DNA of 12,921 nucleotides from Streptomyces lilacinus. Its GTDB lineage: Bacteria; Actinomycetota; Actinomycetes; Streptomycetales; Streptomycetaceae. Positions 1 through 6,295 of the stretch are shown here, piece by piece. Both the position numbers and the translations under genes were made by a program. The DNA lies in NCBI GenBank assembly GCA_000715685.1, contig KL569396.1, positions 2,691-15,611 of the forward strand, given 5' to 3'. Position 1 is the first letter of the stretch, and every line of letters begins with the position of its first letter. Below the pieces are notes generated by a model. That model was not told the DNA's origin and did no database searches. It saw only the letters and a list, made by a program, of their open reading frames with translations.

Positions 1-44
1 CTACACGCCTCCCTCGCGCCATCAGAGATGTGTATAAGAGACAG
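1..44. other. Sequencing-library adapter (Nextera/Tn5), not genomic
   Basis: Positions 26-44 read AGATGTGTATAAGAGACAG, the 19-bp Tn5 mosaic end used in Nextera libraries. Positions 7-25 are the 19-base 454-A-type tag, and 1-6 (CTACAC) is the end of the Illumina P5 oligo. This is the early Epicentre-style Nextera adapter left untrimmed on the contig. Genomic sequence starts at 45. Any reading frame through here gives the known artefact peptides MYKRQ (plus strand) or SYTHL (minus strand). Confidence 0.97.
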
Positions 45-84
45 GGTGGGAGAGAAGCGAGCCAAGGGTCGCGAAAAGAGACAT
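45..84 (-). CDS. Probable YidC/Oxa1-family membrane insertase, first 13 codons only (cut by contig end)
   Basis: An ATG at 84-82 follows a strong Shine-Dalgarno GGAGGG (97-92) with 7-nt spacing. It opens MSLFATLGSLLSH before the frame runs into adapter at 44. The start resembles the MSxFAxLxxxLxxxxxPLFG opening I recall for the Streptomyces accessory YidC/Oxa1 insertase, and that gene commonly follows a DUF6412 gene, as here (119 bp downstream of its stop). YidC proteins insert and fold membrane proteins in the cytoplasmic membrane. Only the ribosome-binding site, 13 residues and the neighbour support the call; the catalytic part is absent. A different small membrane protein cannot be excluded. 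Confidence 0.45.
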
Positions 85-203
85 CGGTGAGCCCTCCAGG
101 GGTCCCGTCGTGCCGAAGGAAGCAAGGGATTCGGCGTGACGGGCGCGCGGGCGGCTCGAGGCGCCGTGCCCACGGCAGAGGCAAGCAGCGCCTACAGGAA
201 CGC

Positions 204-521
204 CTACGCGGCCGTCAGGAGGGCGCGGCCGGGTGCGCGGGGCCGCCGGCGGCCCCGCGCGTCGGGATCGCGCTGGGCGAGGAAGGCGGTGCGCAGCTCG
301 CGATCCCGGATCGCGGTGCGTATGCGCGTCGGCGTGAGCGGGCCGCCCGACCGGGCGGCGAGCGCGGCGCACAGCACCAGCGCGGCCGCCGTGACCACGG
401 CGGCGGACGCGGCGACGGCGAGCACGCTCACCAGACCGCCCAGGCCGCTCTGCGCGAGGAGGAGCTCGGCCAGCAGGAAGAGGACCAGGCTCGCGTGCGA
501 CCGCATGACCACGTTCACCAC
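204..521 (-). CDS. DUF6412 family membrane protein
   Basis: This 105-aa protein has a hydrophobic N-terminal half: LVLFLLAELLLA, then a longer Ala/Leu/Val segment around residues 28-56. A basic tail follows with RIRTAIRDRELRTAFLAQRDPDA and GRRRPRAPGR, the features I associate with DUF6412, a small family of unknown function in Streptomyces. I predict two membrane segments with the Arg-rich tail in the cytoplasm. The GTG at 521 has GGAGG at 532-528 with 6-nt spacing. A second GTG at 518 has 9-nt spacing and is possible; the ATG at 506 is too far from the Shine-Dalgarno. The 5' leader carries tandem decamers (535-582). It precedes the likely YidC-type gene on the same strand, suggesting co-expression and a role near membrane protein insertion, which is inference. 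Confidence 0.75.
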   Translation of the reverse strand: MVNVVMRSHASLVLFLLAELLLAQSGLGGLVSVLAVAASAAVVTAAALVLCAALAARSGGPLTPTRIRTAIRDRELRTAFLAQRDPDARGRRRPRAPGRALLTAA

Positions 522-534
522 GACACCCCTCCCC

Positions 535-582
535 CTTTGAACAGCTTCGAACTGCTTCGAACTGCTGACCCCGCTTCAACTG
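535..582. repeat. Tandem decamer repeats in the DUF6412 leader
   Basis: Three head-to-tail 10-mers on the plus strand: CTTTGAACAG (535-544), CTTCGAACTG (545-554) and CTTCGAACTG (555-564). After a 9-bp gap a 9-base variant, CTTCAACTG, lies at 574-582. Each full central copy contains the palindrome TTCGAA, so sites repeat once per helical turn. The array sits between the symporter stop (592) and the Shine-Dalgarno of the DUF6412 gene (532-528). It could be an operator array or a simple replication-slippage repeat. Confidence 0.8.
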
Positions 583-591
583 CTCCCGATC

Positions 592-2115
592 CTAACCCTC
601 CCCACTGACAACGACCCACTCCGGGCCCGGATCCCGCGCCAGGACCTCGTCGTCGGACCGCGCCGCGTCCGACGCCGTCGGGCGCGGCCCCCACAGCGAC
701 ACGGCCAGCGCCACCAGCACGTTCACCGCCAGCGCCAGGGCACCGGCGTTCACGCCGCCCACCGGGTCGTGCTCGGTGAAGACCAGCGCGCACACCAACG
801 CACCGCCCACCGCCAGGCCGCTCACCGCGCCCCACAGCGTCAGCCGCCGCCACACCAGCCCCAGCAGAATCATCGGGACGAGCTGCGCCATGCCCTCGTA
901 CGAGATGAGCGACAGCCGCACCAACGTGTTCGGCTCGGTGTACGTCAGGACCAGCGCCAGCGCACCCGACGCCACCACCACGACCTGCGCCGCCGTCTTC
1001 TGCCGATCCGGGCGGCCCGCGAGGCGCGGCACCGCGCCCAGCACGCTGCGCCCCCACATCGTCCCGATGACCAGCATGAACACCGCCATCGGCACGATGG
1101 ACGACAGCGCGGCCGCCACCCCGATCACCCCGACCGCCCAGGCCGGCAGGGAGTCGACGACCAGCTTGAACAGCGCGAGGTTCGACCCCGCCCCCGTCAG
1201 CCCGGGGACCACGAAGATCGCGGCCATGCCCAGCAGCATCGGCACGAAGAGCAGCACGTTGTAGAACGGCAGCAGCATCGCGTTCCGGCGCAGGGCGTCG
1301 GCGTTGCGGGCGCCGAGGTAGCCCGCCACGGTCGTCGGGAAGATGACGACCGTGAGGGAGTTGAGGAAGCTGGTCGTGACGAACCAGCTCCCGCCCATGC
1401 CGCTTCCGCCGTGCCCGGTGAAGGTCAGCCAGTCCGGCTTCTCGGCCACCAGCCGGTCCAGGAAGGGCCCGTAGCCGTCGAAGTAGTGCAGGGGCACGTA
1501 GATCGCGAGGAAGCCGAGCGTGGCGATGACCAGCACGTCCTTGAGCACGGACACCCAGGCGCTGCCCCGCAGGCCGCTCACCACGACGAAGCCCGTGGTG
1601 ACCGCGAAGGCGATGAAGTAGGCCCAGTTCAGGCTGATGGCGCCGTAGGAGATCGTGGAGACGACGACGCCCATGCCGGTGATCTGCAGCTGGATGTAGG
1701 GCAGCAGGCACACCGTGGCCAGGACGGCCACGACGGTGCCGAGCCAGGGGCGGCCGTAGCGGTGGGCCACCATGTCGGTGATGGTGACGAGGCCGTGGCG
1801 ACGGGCGTACGACCAGAGCGTCGGGCCGACGACGTAGCCGATCGCGTAGCCGCAGGACATGTAGGCGATGACGTAGAGGACCGGCGCGCCGAAGTTGTAG
1901 CCCCAGCCGGCGGCGCCGAGGTAGCTGAAGCTGGTGTAGCCCTCGCCGGCCATCAGGACCCAGATGAAGACCGTGCCCAGGCTGCGGCCGCCCACCGACC
2001 ACTCCGCGAGGCCGGTGGTGCGGCCGTGCCCGCGGACGGCCAGGAGGCCGAGGGCGACGGTGAGGACCATGAAGCCGCCGAAGATGGCCGTGGCGACGGC
2101 GGCGTCGCCGCTCAT
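592..2115 (-). CDS. Sodium:solute symporter (SSS family)
   Basis: This 507-aa polytopic membrane protein has about 13 predicted hydrophobic segments, the usual size for SSS transporters, which couple Na+ influx to uptake of small solutes. The family core is visible near the N-terminus: GGRSLGTVFIWVLMAGEGYT, SYLGAAGWGYNFG and the motif TDMVAHRYGRPWLG. A later helix carries AALSSIVPMAVFMLVIG. The tail after the last helix is short and acidic. The ATG at 2115 overlaps the TGA of the DUF3311 gene (ATGA, 2115-2112), so translation is probably coupled; the Shine-Dalgarno itself is weak. The pairing with a tiny DUF3311 protein is typical of monocarboxylate (MctP-like) and related SSS permeases, so an organic acid or amino acid is a reasonable guess, but the sequence does not fix the substrate. 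Confidence 0.9.
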   Translation of the reverse strand: MSGDAAVATAIFGGFMVLTVALGLLAVRGHGRTTGLAEWSVGGRSLGTVFIWVLMAGEGYTSFSYLGAAGWGYNFGAPVLYVIAYMSCGYAIGYVVGPTLWSYARRHGLVTITDMVAHRYGRPWLGTVVAVLATVCLLPYIQLQITGMGVVVSTISYGAISLNWAYFIAFAVTTGFVVVSGLRGSAWVSVLKDVLVIATLGFLAIYVPLHYFDGYGPFLDRLVAEKPDWLTFTGHGGSGMGGSWFVTTSFLNSLTVVIFPTTVAGYLGARNADALRRNAMLLPFYNVLLFVPMLLGMAAIFVVPGLTGAGSNLALFKLVVDSLPAWAVGVIGVAAALSSIVPMAVFMLVIGTMWGRSVLGAVPRLAGRPDRQKTAAQVVVVASGALALVLTYTEPNTLVRLSLISYEGMAQLVPMILLGLVWRRLTLWGAVSGLAVGGALVCALVFTEHDPVGGVNAGALALAVNVLVALAVSLWGPRPTASDAARSDDEVLARDPGPEWVVVSGEG

Positions 2116-2312
2116 GCCCGGCCCCGCTTGCGGTCCCCGCGCCAGGCGAGGAAGACGGCGGCCGGGGTGAGCAGGGTCGCCACGAGGATCCAGAAGAAGA
2201 GGAAGGGCAGGCCCAGGACGGTCGGGCGGAGGCGGTCCACGAGGGGCAGGGCGACGAGGTGGAGCCCGTACGGCGCCAGGAGCCACAGGAGGTGGGGACG
2301 TTTCTTCAGCAC
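2112..2312 (-). CDS. DUF3311 small membrane protein, partner of the symporter
   Basis: This 66-aa protein has two predicted transmembrane helices: LLWLLAPYGLHLVALPLV, then VLGLPFLFFWILVATLLTPAAVFLAW, ending in a basic RGDRKRGRA tail. DUF3311 proteins are commonly encoded directly upstream of SSS symporters and are thought to act as an accessory subunit or stabiliser; the mechanism is not established. The GTG at 2312 is the only reasonable start. The Shine-Dalgarno is poor (AGGG about 9 nt upstream). The stop TGA (2114-2112) overlaps the symporter ATG. The start lies inside a 20-bp direct repeat (2311-2330 and 2334-2353). The DUF445 gene ends 62 bp upstream, so read-through from it is possible. 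Confidence 0.85.
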   Translation of the reverse strand: MLKKRPHLLWLLAPYGLHLVALPLVDRLRPTVLGLPFLFFWILVATLLTPAAVFLAWRGDRKRGRA

Positions 2313-2353
2313 GTTGTACGACCCTAGGCCGTGACGTTGTCCGACCCCAGGCC
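2311..2353. repeat. 23-bp-period imperfect direct repeat over the DUF3311 leader
   Basis: ACGTTGTACGACCCTAGGCC (2311-2330) and ACGTTGTCCGACCCCAGGCC (2334-2353) match at 18 of 20 bases with a 23-bp period. The first copy covers the GTG start and the weak Shine-Dalgarno of the DUF3311 gene; the second is just upstream. It may be a local duplication or paired regulator sites. Confidence 0.75.
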
Positions 2354-2374
2354 GCGGGCCCCGACCGCCGGCCC

Positions 2375-3796
2375 TCACGCCCCCAGCAGCCCGGAGGCCG
2401 TATAGATCAGCAGGCCCGCCAGGGCGCCCACCACCGTGCCGTTGATGCGGATGAACTGCAGGTCGCGGCCGATGTGGGCCTCGATCTTGCGGGAGGTCTG
2501 CTCGGCGTCCCAGCTCGCCACCGTGTCCGTGATCAGCGCGGTGATCTCGTCGCGGTACGTCGTCACCACGTACACCGCCGCGTCCTCCAGCCAGCCGTCG
2601 ACCTTCGCCCGCAGCCGCTCGTCGGCCGTCATCCGGGCGCCCAGCGAGAGGACGGACGCGCGGGTGCGCAGGCGCAGCTCGCTGCGCTCGTCCTCGGCGG
2701 CGGCCACGATCATCGCGCGGACCGAGGACCACACGGACGTGATGACGTCCTGGACCTCGCCGCGGCCGAGCACCTCGGACTTCAGCCGCTCGACCCGCGC
2801 CCGCGTGTCCTCGTCGGACTGCAGGTCGCGCGCGAAGTCGGCCAGGAAGCGGTCGACGGCGCCGCGCGCCGGGTGCGCGGGCATGTCGCGCATCTCGGTG
2901 ACGAAGCGCAGGAGTTCCTTGTAGACCCGCTCGCCGACCTTGCGGTCCACGAAGCGCGGGGTCCAGCCGGGGGCGCCGCCGGTGACGGCCTCCATGACGG
3001 AGTCGCTGTGCGCGACGAGCCAGTCGTGGGCCCGCACGCACACCAGGTCCACGACCCGGTGGTGGCCGCCGTCCGCCACGACCTTCTCGAGCAGCGCGCC
3101 GATGCCGGGGGCGACCTCCATGGCCTCGGCGCGCCGGGTGATGGCCTCGCCGACGACGGCCTGGACGTCGGAGTCGCGCAGGACGGTCAGGGCACCGCGC
3201 AGGGCCGTGGCCAGCTCGGCGGTCACCCGGTCGGCGTGGGCGGGCTCGGCCAGCCAGGCGGCGAGCCGGGAGCCGATGCCGACCGAGCGCAGCCGCACCC
3301 GCACCACGTCGGCCGACAGGAAGTTCTCCCCCACGAAGTCGCCGAGGCTGCGACCCAGCTGGTCCTTCTTGGTCGGGATGATGGCCGTGTGCGGGATGGG
3401 CAGGCCCATGGGCCGCCGGAAGAGCGCGGTGACGGCGAACCAGTCGGCCAGCGCACCGACCATGCCGGCCTCCGCCGCGGCGGCCACGTACCCCGCCCAG
3501 CCGCCCGCGCCCGCGGACTGCGCCCACTTCGCCAGCGCGTAGACCAGCGCCACGGCCAGCAGCAGGCCCGTGGCGAGCGCCTTCATCCGGCGCACGCCGC
3601 GCCGCCGCTCCTCGTCCGCCGCGCTGTAGGTGAAGCCGCCCAGGGGCGTAGGCGTCACCCCATCGGGCATCACCCCATTGCGCATCTCCCCATCAGGCAT
3701 CGTCCCCTCGGCCGTCGCCCCGTCGGCCATCACCCCATCGGCGGCATTCGCCCCGCCTCCGGCGGCAGCCGGCTCCTCGCCGTGGAACCGTTTCAT
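2375..3796 (-). CDS. DUF445 family membrane-anchored protein (YjiN-like)
   Basis: This 473-aa protein is a little longer than typical members because of its N-terminus. A variable, probably disordered segment holds six pentapeptides (residues 20-49, consensus DGVMP). The conserved Streptomyces core begins at FTYSAADEERRRGVRRMK. One membrane segment follows (about 72-92), then the family hallmark EAGMVGALADWFAVTALFRR with PxxHTAIIPTKKDQLG (about 109-147). A long helical region and a final hydrophobic anchor after FIRINGTVVGALAG complete the protein. The function of DUF445 is unknown; E. coli YjiN is the usual reference. The start is uncertain: ATG at 3796 was chosen, but GTG at 3805 or 3802 is possible and no good Shine-Dalgarno precedes any of them. 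It is divergent from the GDSL gene and probably leads the DUF3311-symporter genes. Confidence 0.85.
   Translation of the reverse strand: MKRFHGEEPAAAGGGANAADGVMADGATAEGTMPDGEMRNGVMPDGVTPTPLGGFTYSAADEERRRGVRRMKALATGLLLAVALVYALAKWAQSAGAGGWAGYVAAAAEAGMVGALADWFAVTALFRRPMGLPIPHTAIIPTKKDQLGRSLGDFVGENFLSADVVRVRLRSVGIGSRLAAWLAEPAHADRVTAELATALRGALTVLRDSDVQAVVGEAITRRAEAMEVAPGIGALLEKVVADGGHHRVVDLVCVRAHDWLVAHSDSVMEAVTGGAPGWTPRFVDRKVGERVYKELLRFVTEMRDMPAHPARGAVDRFLADFARDLQSDEDTRARVERLKSEVLGRGEVQDVITSVWSSVRAMIVAAAEDERSELRLRTRASVLSLGARMTADERLRAKVDGWLEDAAVYVVTTYRDEITALITDTVASWDAEQTSRKIEAHIGRDLQFIRINGTVVGALAGLLIYTASGLLGA
3650..3739 (-). repeat. Six tandem 15-bp units encoding a pentapeptide repeat
   Basis: Six contiguous 15-bp units, read on the minus strand, encode DGVMA, DGATA, EGTMP, DGEMR, NGVMP and DGVTP in the N-terminus of the DUF445 protein. 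The plus-strand consensus is GGCATCACCCCATCG with register shifts. The units have diverged, but the central G-rich core is kept. Copy number could vary between strains by slippage. Confidence 0.9.
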
Positions 3797-3849
3797 CCAC
3801 ACCACCCGTTCCGGCTGTCCTCATGTGCATTGTCCCTACCCGACCTACT

Positions 3850-3880
3850 CGGGGAACGGACGAAGAGTTCCCCGCGTCTG
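3850..3880 (+). promoter_or_regulatory. Candidate ECF-sigma (SigE-type) promoter for the GDSL gene, embedded in a palindrome
   Basis: GGAAC (3853-3857) and CGTC (3875-3878) are separated by 17 bp, which fits the -35/-10 pattern of ECF sigma factors of the SigE/SigX/SigW kind. The predicted transcript start is near 3885, about 100 nt before the hydrolase ATG. The -35 element lies in a perfect 8-bp inverted repeat, CGGGGAAC-N9-GTTCCCCG (3850-3874), which could be an operator. No transcription data are available; this is a motif match only. Confidence 0.45.
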
Positions 3881-3987
3881 ACAAGTCGCACATGACATGT
3901 CGTAACCGATGTGTCGCGTGGCTCCCGTCTTCCGGCCCCCACCGGCCCGGAGCCGTACGCTCCGCCGTCCCCAGGAGAATTCCGCCC

Positions 3988-5310
3988 ATGCGAAGGCCAC
4001 CCCTGTCCCGCGGCGCGGCCCAGGCCGTGCTCGCCGCGCTGGCGGCCGTGGTGCTGGCCGCCTCGGTCTCGATATTCACCGGCGTCGGCGACGCCGGCCC
4101 GCCCGGGGACGGGCAGCGCGGGGCCCGGCGCACCGCCGCGCCGGCCGCCGCCGGGCACTGGGTGGGCTCCTGGTCCACCTCGCCGGCCGCCGCCGAGCCG
4201 AACACCCCGCGCGGCTGGGCCGGCCGGTCCATCCGCAACGTGGTGCACACCACCGTGGCCGGCAGCGGGGCCCGCGTGCAACTGTCCAACCTCTACGGCA
4301 CCGGCCCGCTGACCATCGGCCACGCCTCCCTCGCGCTGGCGGCGGGACCCGGCCGGGCGGACGCCGTGCCGGGCAGCATGCGCGTCATGACCTTCGGCGG
4401 GCGCCCGACGGTGACCATCCCGGCCGGGCGGGCGGTCGTCAGCGACCCGGTCCGGCTGGCCGTCGGCTACCCCGCGGACCTGCTGGTCACCACGTACTCC
4501 CCCAGCGCCTCGGGTCCGGCCACCCTGCACCCGCACGCCCGGCAGCTGTCCTTCATCGCCGCCGGCGACCACGCCGAGCGGACCGACGGCAGCGCGTTCA
4601 CCACGCGTACGCCCTACTGGCGGTACGTGACCGGGGTCGACGTGTGGAGCACCGAGGCGCAGGGCGCGGTGGTGGTCCTCGGCGACTCCATCACCGACGG
4701 CGTCTCCGCCACCCTGGGCGCCAACCGCCGCTGGACCGACTTCCTCGCCCGCCGCCTGCGCACCGAGCCCGGCGCCCCGCGCTACGGCGTCCTCAACCAG
4801 GGCATCAGCGGCAACCGCGTCCTGCTCGGCGGCATGGGCGCCTCCGCCCTGAACAACCCCAGCGCCCTGGACCGCTTCGAGCGCGACGTCCTCTCCCGCG
4901 CCGGCGTCCGCGCCGTCGTCGTCGAGCTCGGCGTCAACGACATCCTGCGCCTCCCCCGGCAGACCCGCCCCGAGCCCATCGTGGCCGGGCTGCGGCAGCT
5001 GGTCGAGCGGGCCCACGCGCGCGGGCTGCGGGTGGTCGGCGCGACGCTGATGCCCTTCGGCGGGCGCAAGAGCGCCGGGCCGCAGCAGGAGCTGGTCCGG
5101 CAGGGCGTCAACGCCGCGATCCGCTCGGGGCGCGTCTTCGACGACGTCGTCGACTTCGACCTGGCGCTGCGCGACCCGGCCAACCCCCAGCGGCTCCTCC
5201 CGGCGTACGACTGCGGCGACCACCTCCACCCCAACGACGCCGGCTACCTGGCGATGGCCAAGGCCCTCGACCTGGACACGCTCAAGGGGCAGGCGTCGGC
5301 GGCCCTCTAG
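3988..5310 (+). CDS. Secreted SGNH/GDSL-family lipase/esterase
   Basis: This 440-aa protein starts with a signal sequence: MRRPPLSRGA, a hydrophobic Ala/Val/Leu stretch to about residue 32, then a Gly/Pro/Arg linker. It is likely exported or membrane-anchored. An N-terminal beta-rich region begins HWVGSWSTSPAAAEPNTPRG. The SGNH domain follows: block I GDSIT with nucleophile Ser234, block II GISGNR (Gly275), block III GVND (Asn317) and block V DHLHPND with Asp411 and His414. All catalytic positions are present. The family hydrolyses ester bonds in lipids, acylated sugars or similar; this subtype (SGNH with an N-terminal WxxSW region) is common in Streptomyces, but its substrate is unknown. The ATG at 3988 follows AGGAG with about 10-nt spacing. 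It is transcribed alone, convergent with the ABC operon. Confidence 0.93.
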   Translation: MRRPPLSRGAAQAVLAALAAVVLAASVSIFTGVGDAGPPGDGQRGARRTAAPAAAGHWVGSWSTSPAAAEPNTPRGWAGRSIRNVVHTTVAGSGARVQLSNLYGTGPLTIGHASLALAAGPGRADAVPGSMRVMTFGGRPTVTIPAGRAVVSDPVRLAVGYPADLLVTTYSPSASGPATLHPHARQLSFIAAGDHAERTDGSAFTTRTPYWRYVTGVDVWSTEAQGAVVVLGDSITDGVSATLGANRRWTDFLARRLRTEPGAPRYGVLNQGISGNRVLLGGMGASALNNPSALDRFERDVLSRAGVRAVVVELGVNDILRLPRQTRPEPIVAGLRQLVERAHARGLRVVGATLMPFGGRKSAGPQQELVRQGVNAAIRSGRVFDDVVDFDLALRDPANPQRLLPAYDCGDHLHPNDAGYLAMAKALDLDTLKGQASAAL

Positions 5311-5333
5311 GCCGATGCGGCTAGAGCGCCGAC
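5295..5333. terminator. Bidirectional hairpin between GDSL and ABC genes
   Basis: The left arm is GTCGGCG (5295-5301), then GCC bulged (5302-5304), then CTCTAG (5305-5310). The right arm is CTAGAG (5321-5326) plus CGCCGAC (5327-5333). This gives a 13-bp stem with one 3-nt bulge and a 10-nt loop. The stop codons of both convergent genes (TAG 5308-5310, and TAG 5323-5321 on the minus strand) lie in the stem. There is no U-tract, as is usual for Streptomyces terminators. Confidence 0.7.
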
Positions 5334-6295
5334 CTGTCCGCGTACATCCGGGCGATGACCTCCTCGATGTCCGGCTCCCGCACCGACAGGTCGACCAGCG
5401 GGTACCGCTCGGCGACCGCCGCCACGATCGGAGCCGCGCTCCGCGTCGCGGGGAACGCCAGCCACTGGCGCGGGCCCTCGACCTTCACCGGGCGGGCGCC
5501 CGGCACGTCGTCGATGGGCGGGAGCTCGCGTTCCAGGTCGACGACGAGCGTGCGCTCGCTCTCCCCCACCGCGTGCAGCCCGTCCAGCCCGCCGTCGTAG
5601 ACCAGCCGGCCGTGGTCGATGACCATCACCCGCTTGCAGAGCTGCTCGATGTCGGTGAGGTCGTGCGTGGTGAGCAGCACGGTCGTCCCCTGCTCGGCGT
5701 TGACGTCCCGCAGGAACTCCCGCACCTTGGCCTTGCTGACCACGTCGAGCCCGATCGTCGGCTCGTCGAGGTACAGCACCTCGGGGTCGTGCAGCAGGGC
5801 CGCCGCGATGTCGCCGCGCATCCGCTGCCCGAGCGACAGCTGTCGTACGGGGACGTCCAGCAGCGCGCCCAGGTCCAGCAGCTCCACGCACCGTTCGAGG
5901 TTGGCGCGGTAACGGCTGTCGGGAATGCGGTACATGCGGCGCACCAGACCGTACGAGTCGCGCAGCGGAAGGTCCCACCACAGAGTGGTGCGCTGTCCGA
6001 AGACGACGCCGATGCGCCGCGCGAGCCGCGTGCGCTCGCGGGACGGGTCGATGCCCGCGACGCGCAGCCGGCCCGCGCTGGGCGTCAGGATGCCGGTCAG
6101 CATCTTGATGGTCGTGGACTTCCCGGCGCCGTTGGGGCCGATGTAGCCGACCATCTCGCCGCGCGGGACGCGGAAGTCGATGCCGTCCACCGCGCGCACC
6201 TCGCGCCGCTCCCGCCGCAGCAGGCCCGCCCGGCGCCGCACCTGGAAGACCTTCTCCACACCCTCGAGTTCGATGAATCCGTCCACCCGCCCCAT
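5321..6295 (-). CDS. ABC-2 exporter ATP-binding protein (COG4586-like)
   Basis: This 324-aa protein is the nucleotide-binding subunit of an ABC-2-type transporter and energises the two permeases encoded upstream. Motifs: Walker A GPNGAGKST (53-61), Q-loop VFGQRT (Q101), signature LSLGQ (153-157), Walker B VLYLDEP (173-179) with Glu178, and H-loop His211. The WWDLP segment just after the Q-loop and the RRRAGLLRRERREVRAVDGI insert near the N-terminus fit the COG4586 type rather than DrrA proper. The C-terminal 100 residues form the usual exporter-associated domain. The ATG at 6295 shares one base with the TGA of the upstream permease (TGATG), so translation is likely coupled. The substrate is unknown. 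The gene ends inside the shared hairpin with the GDSL gene. Confidence 0.92.
   Translation of the reverse strand: MGRVDGFIELEGVEKVFQVRRRAGLLRRERREVRAVDGIDFRVPRGEMVGYIGPNGAGKSTTIKMLTGILTPSAGRLRVAGIDPSRERTRLARRIGVVFGQRTTLWWDLPLRDSYGLVRRMYRIPDSRYRANLERCVELLDLGALLDVPVRQLSLGQRMRGDIAAALLHDPEVLYLDEPTIGLDVVSKAKVREFLRDVNAEQGTTVLLTTHDLTDIEQLCKRVMVIDHGRLVYDGGLDGLHAVGESERTLVVDLERELPPIDDVPGARPVKVEGPRQWLAFPATRSAAPIVAAVAERYPLVDLSVREPDIEEVIARMYADRSAL

Noticed and set aside
163..176. GCCGTG-CC-CACGGC inverted repeat between DUF6412 and the YidC-type gene
   Set aside because: A 6-bp stem with a 2-nt loop is too small and common in this GC-rich sequence to call a terminator or operator.
515..2002. Long open frame on the minus strand in a second register over the symporter gene
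   Set aside because: Its translation is Arg/Gly/His-rich with no domain, as expected for an off-frame reading of a high-GC gene; the symporter frame has clear helices.
2112..3527. 471-residue minus-strand frame ending in the DUF3311 protein
   Set aside because: Only the last 66 residues look like a protein; the rest is an off-frame shadow of the DUF445 gene.
3793..5229. Long minus-strand frame opposite the GDSL hydrolase
   Set aside because: Composition is typical of an antisense shadow, and the plus strand holds a complete GDSL enzyme with all catalytic motifs.
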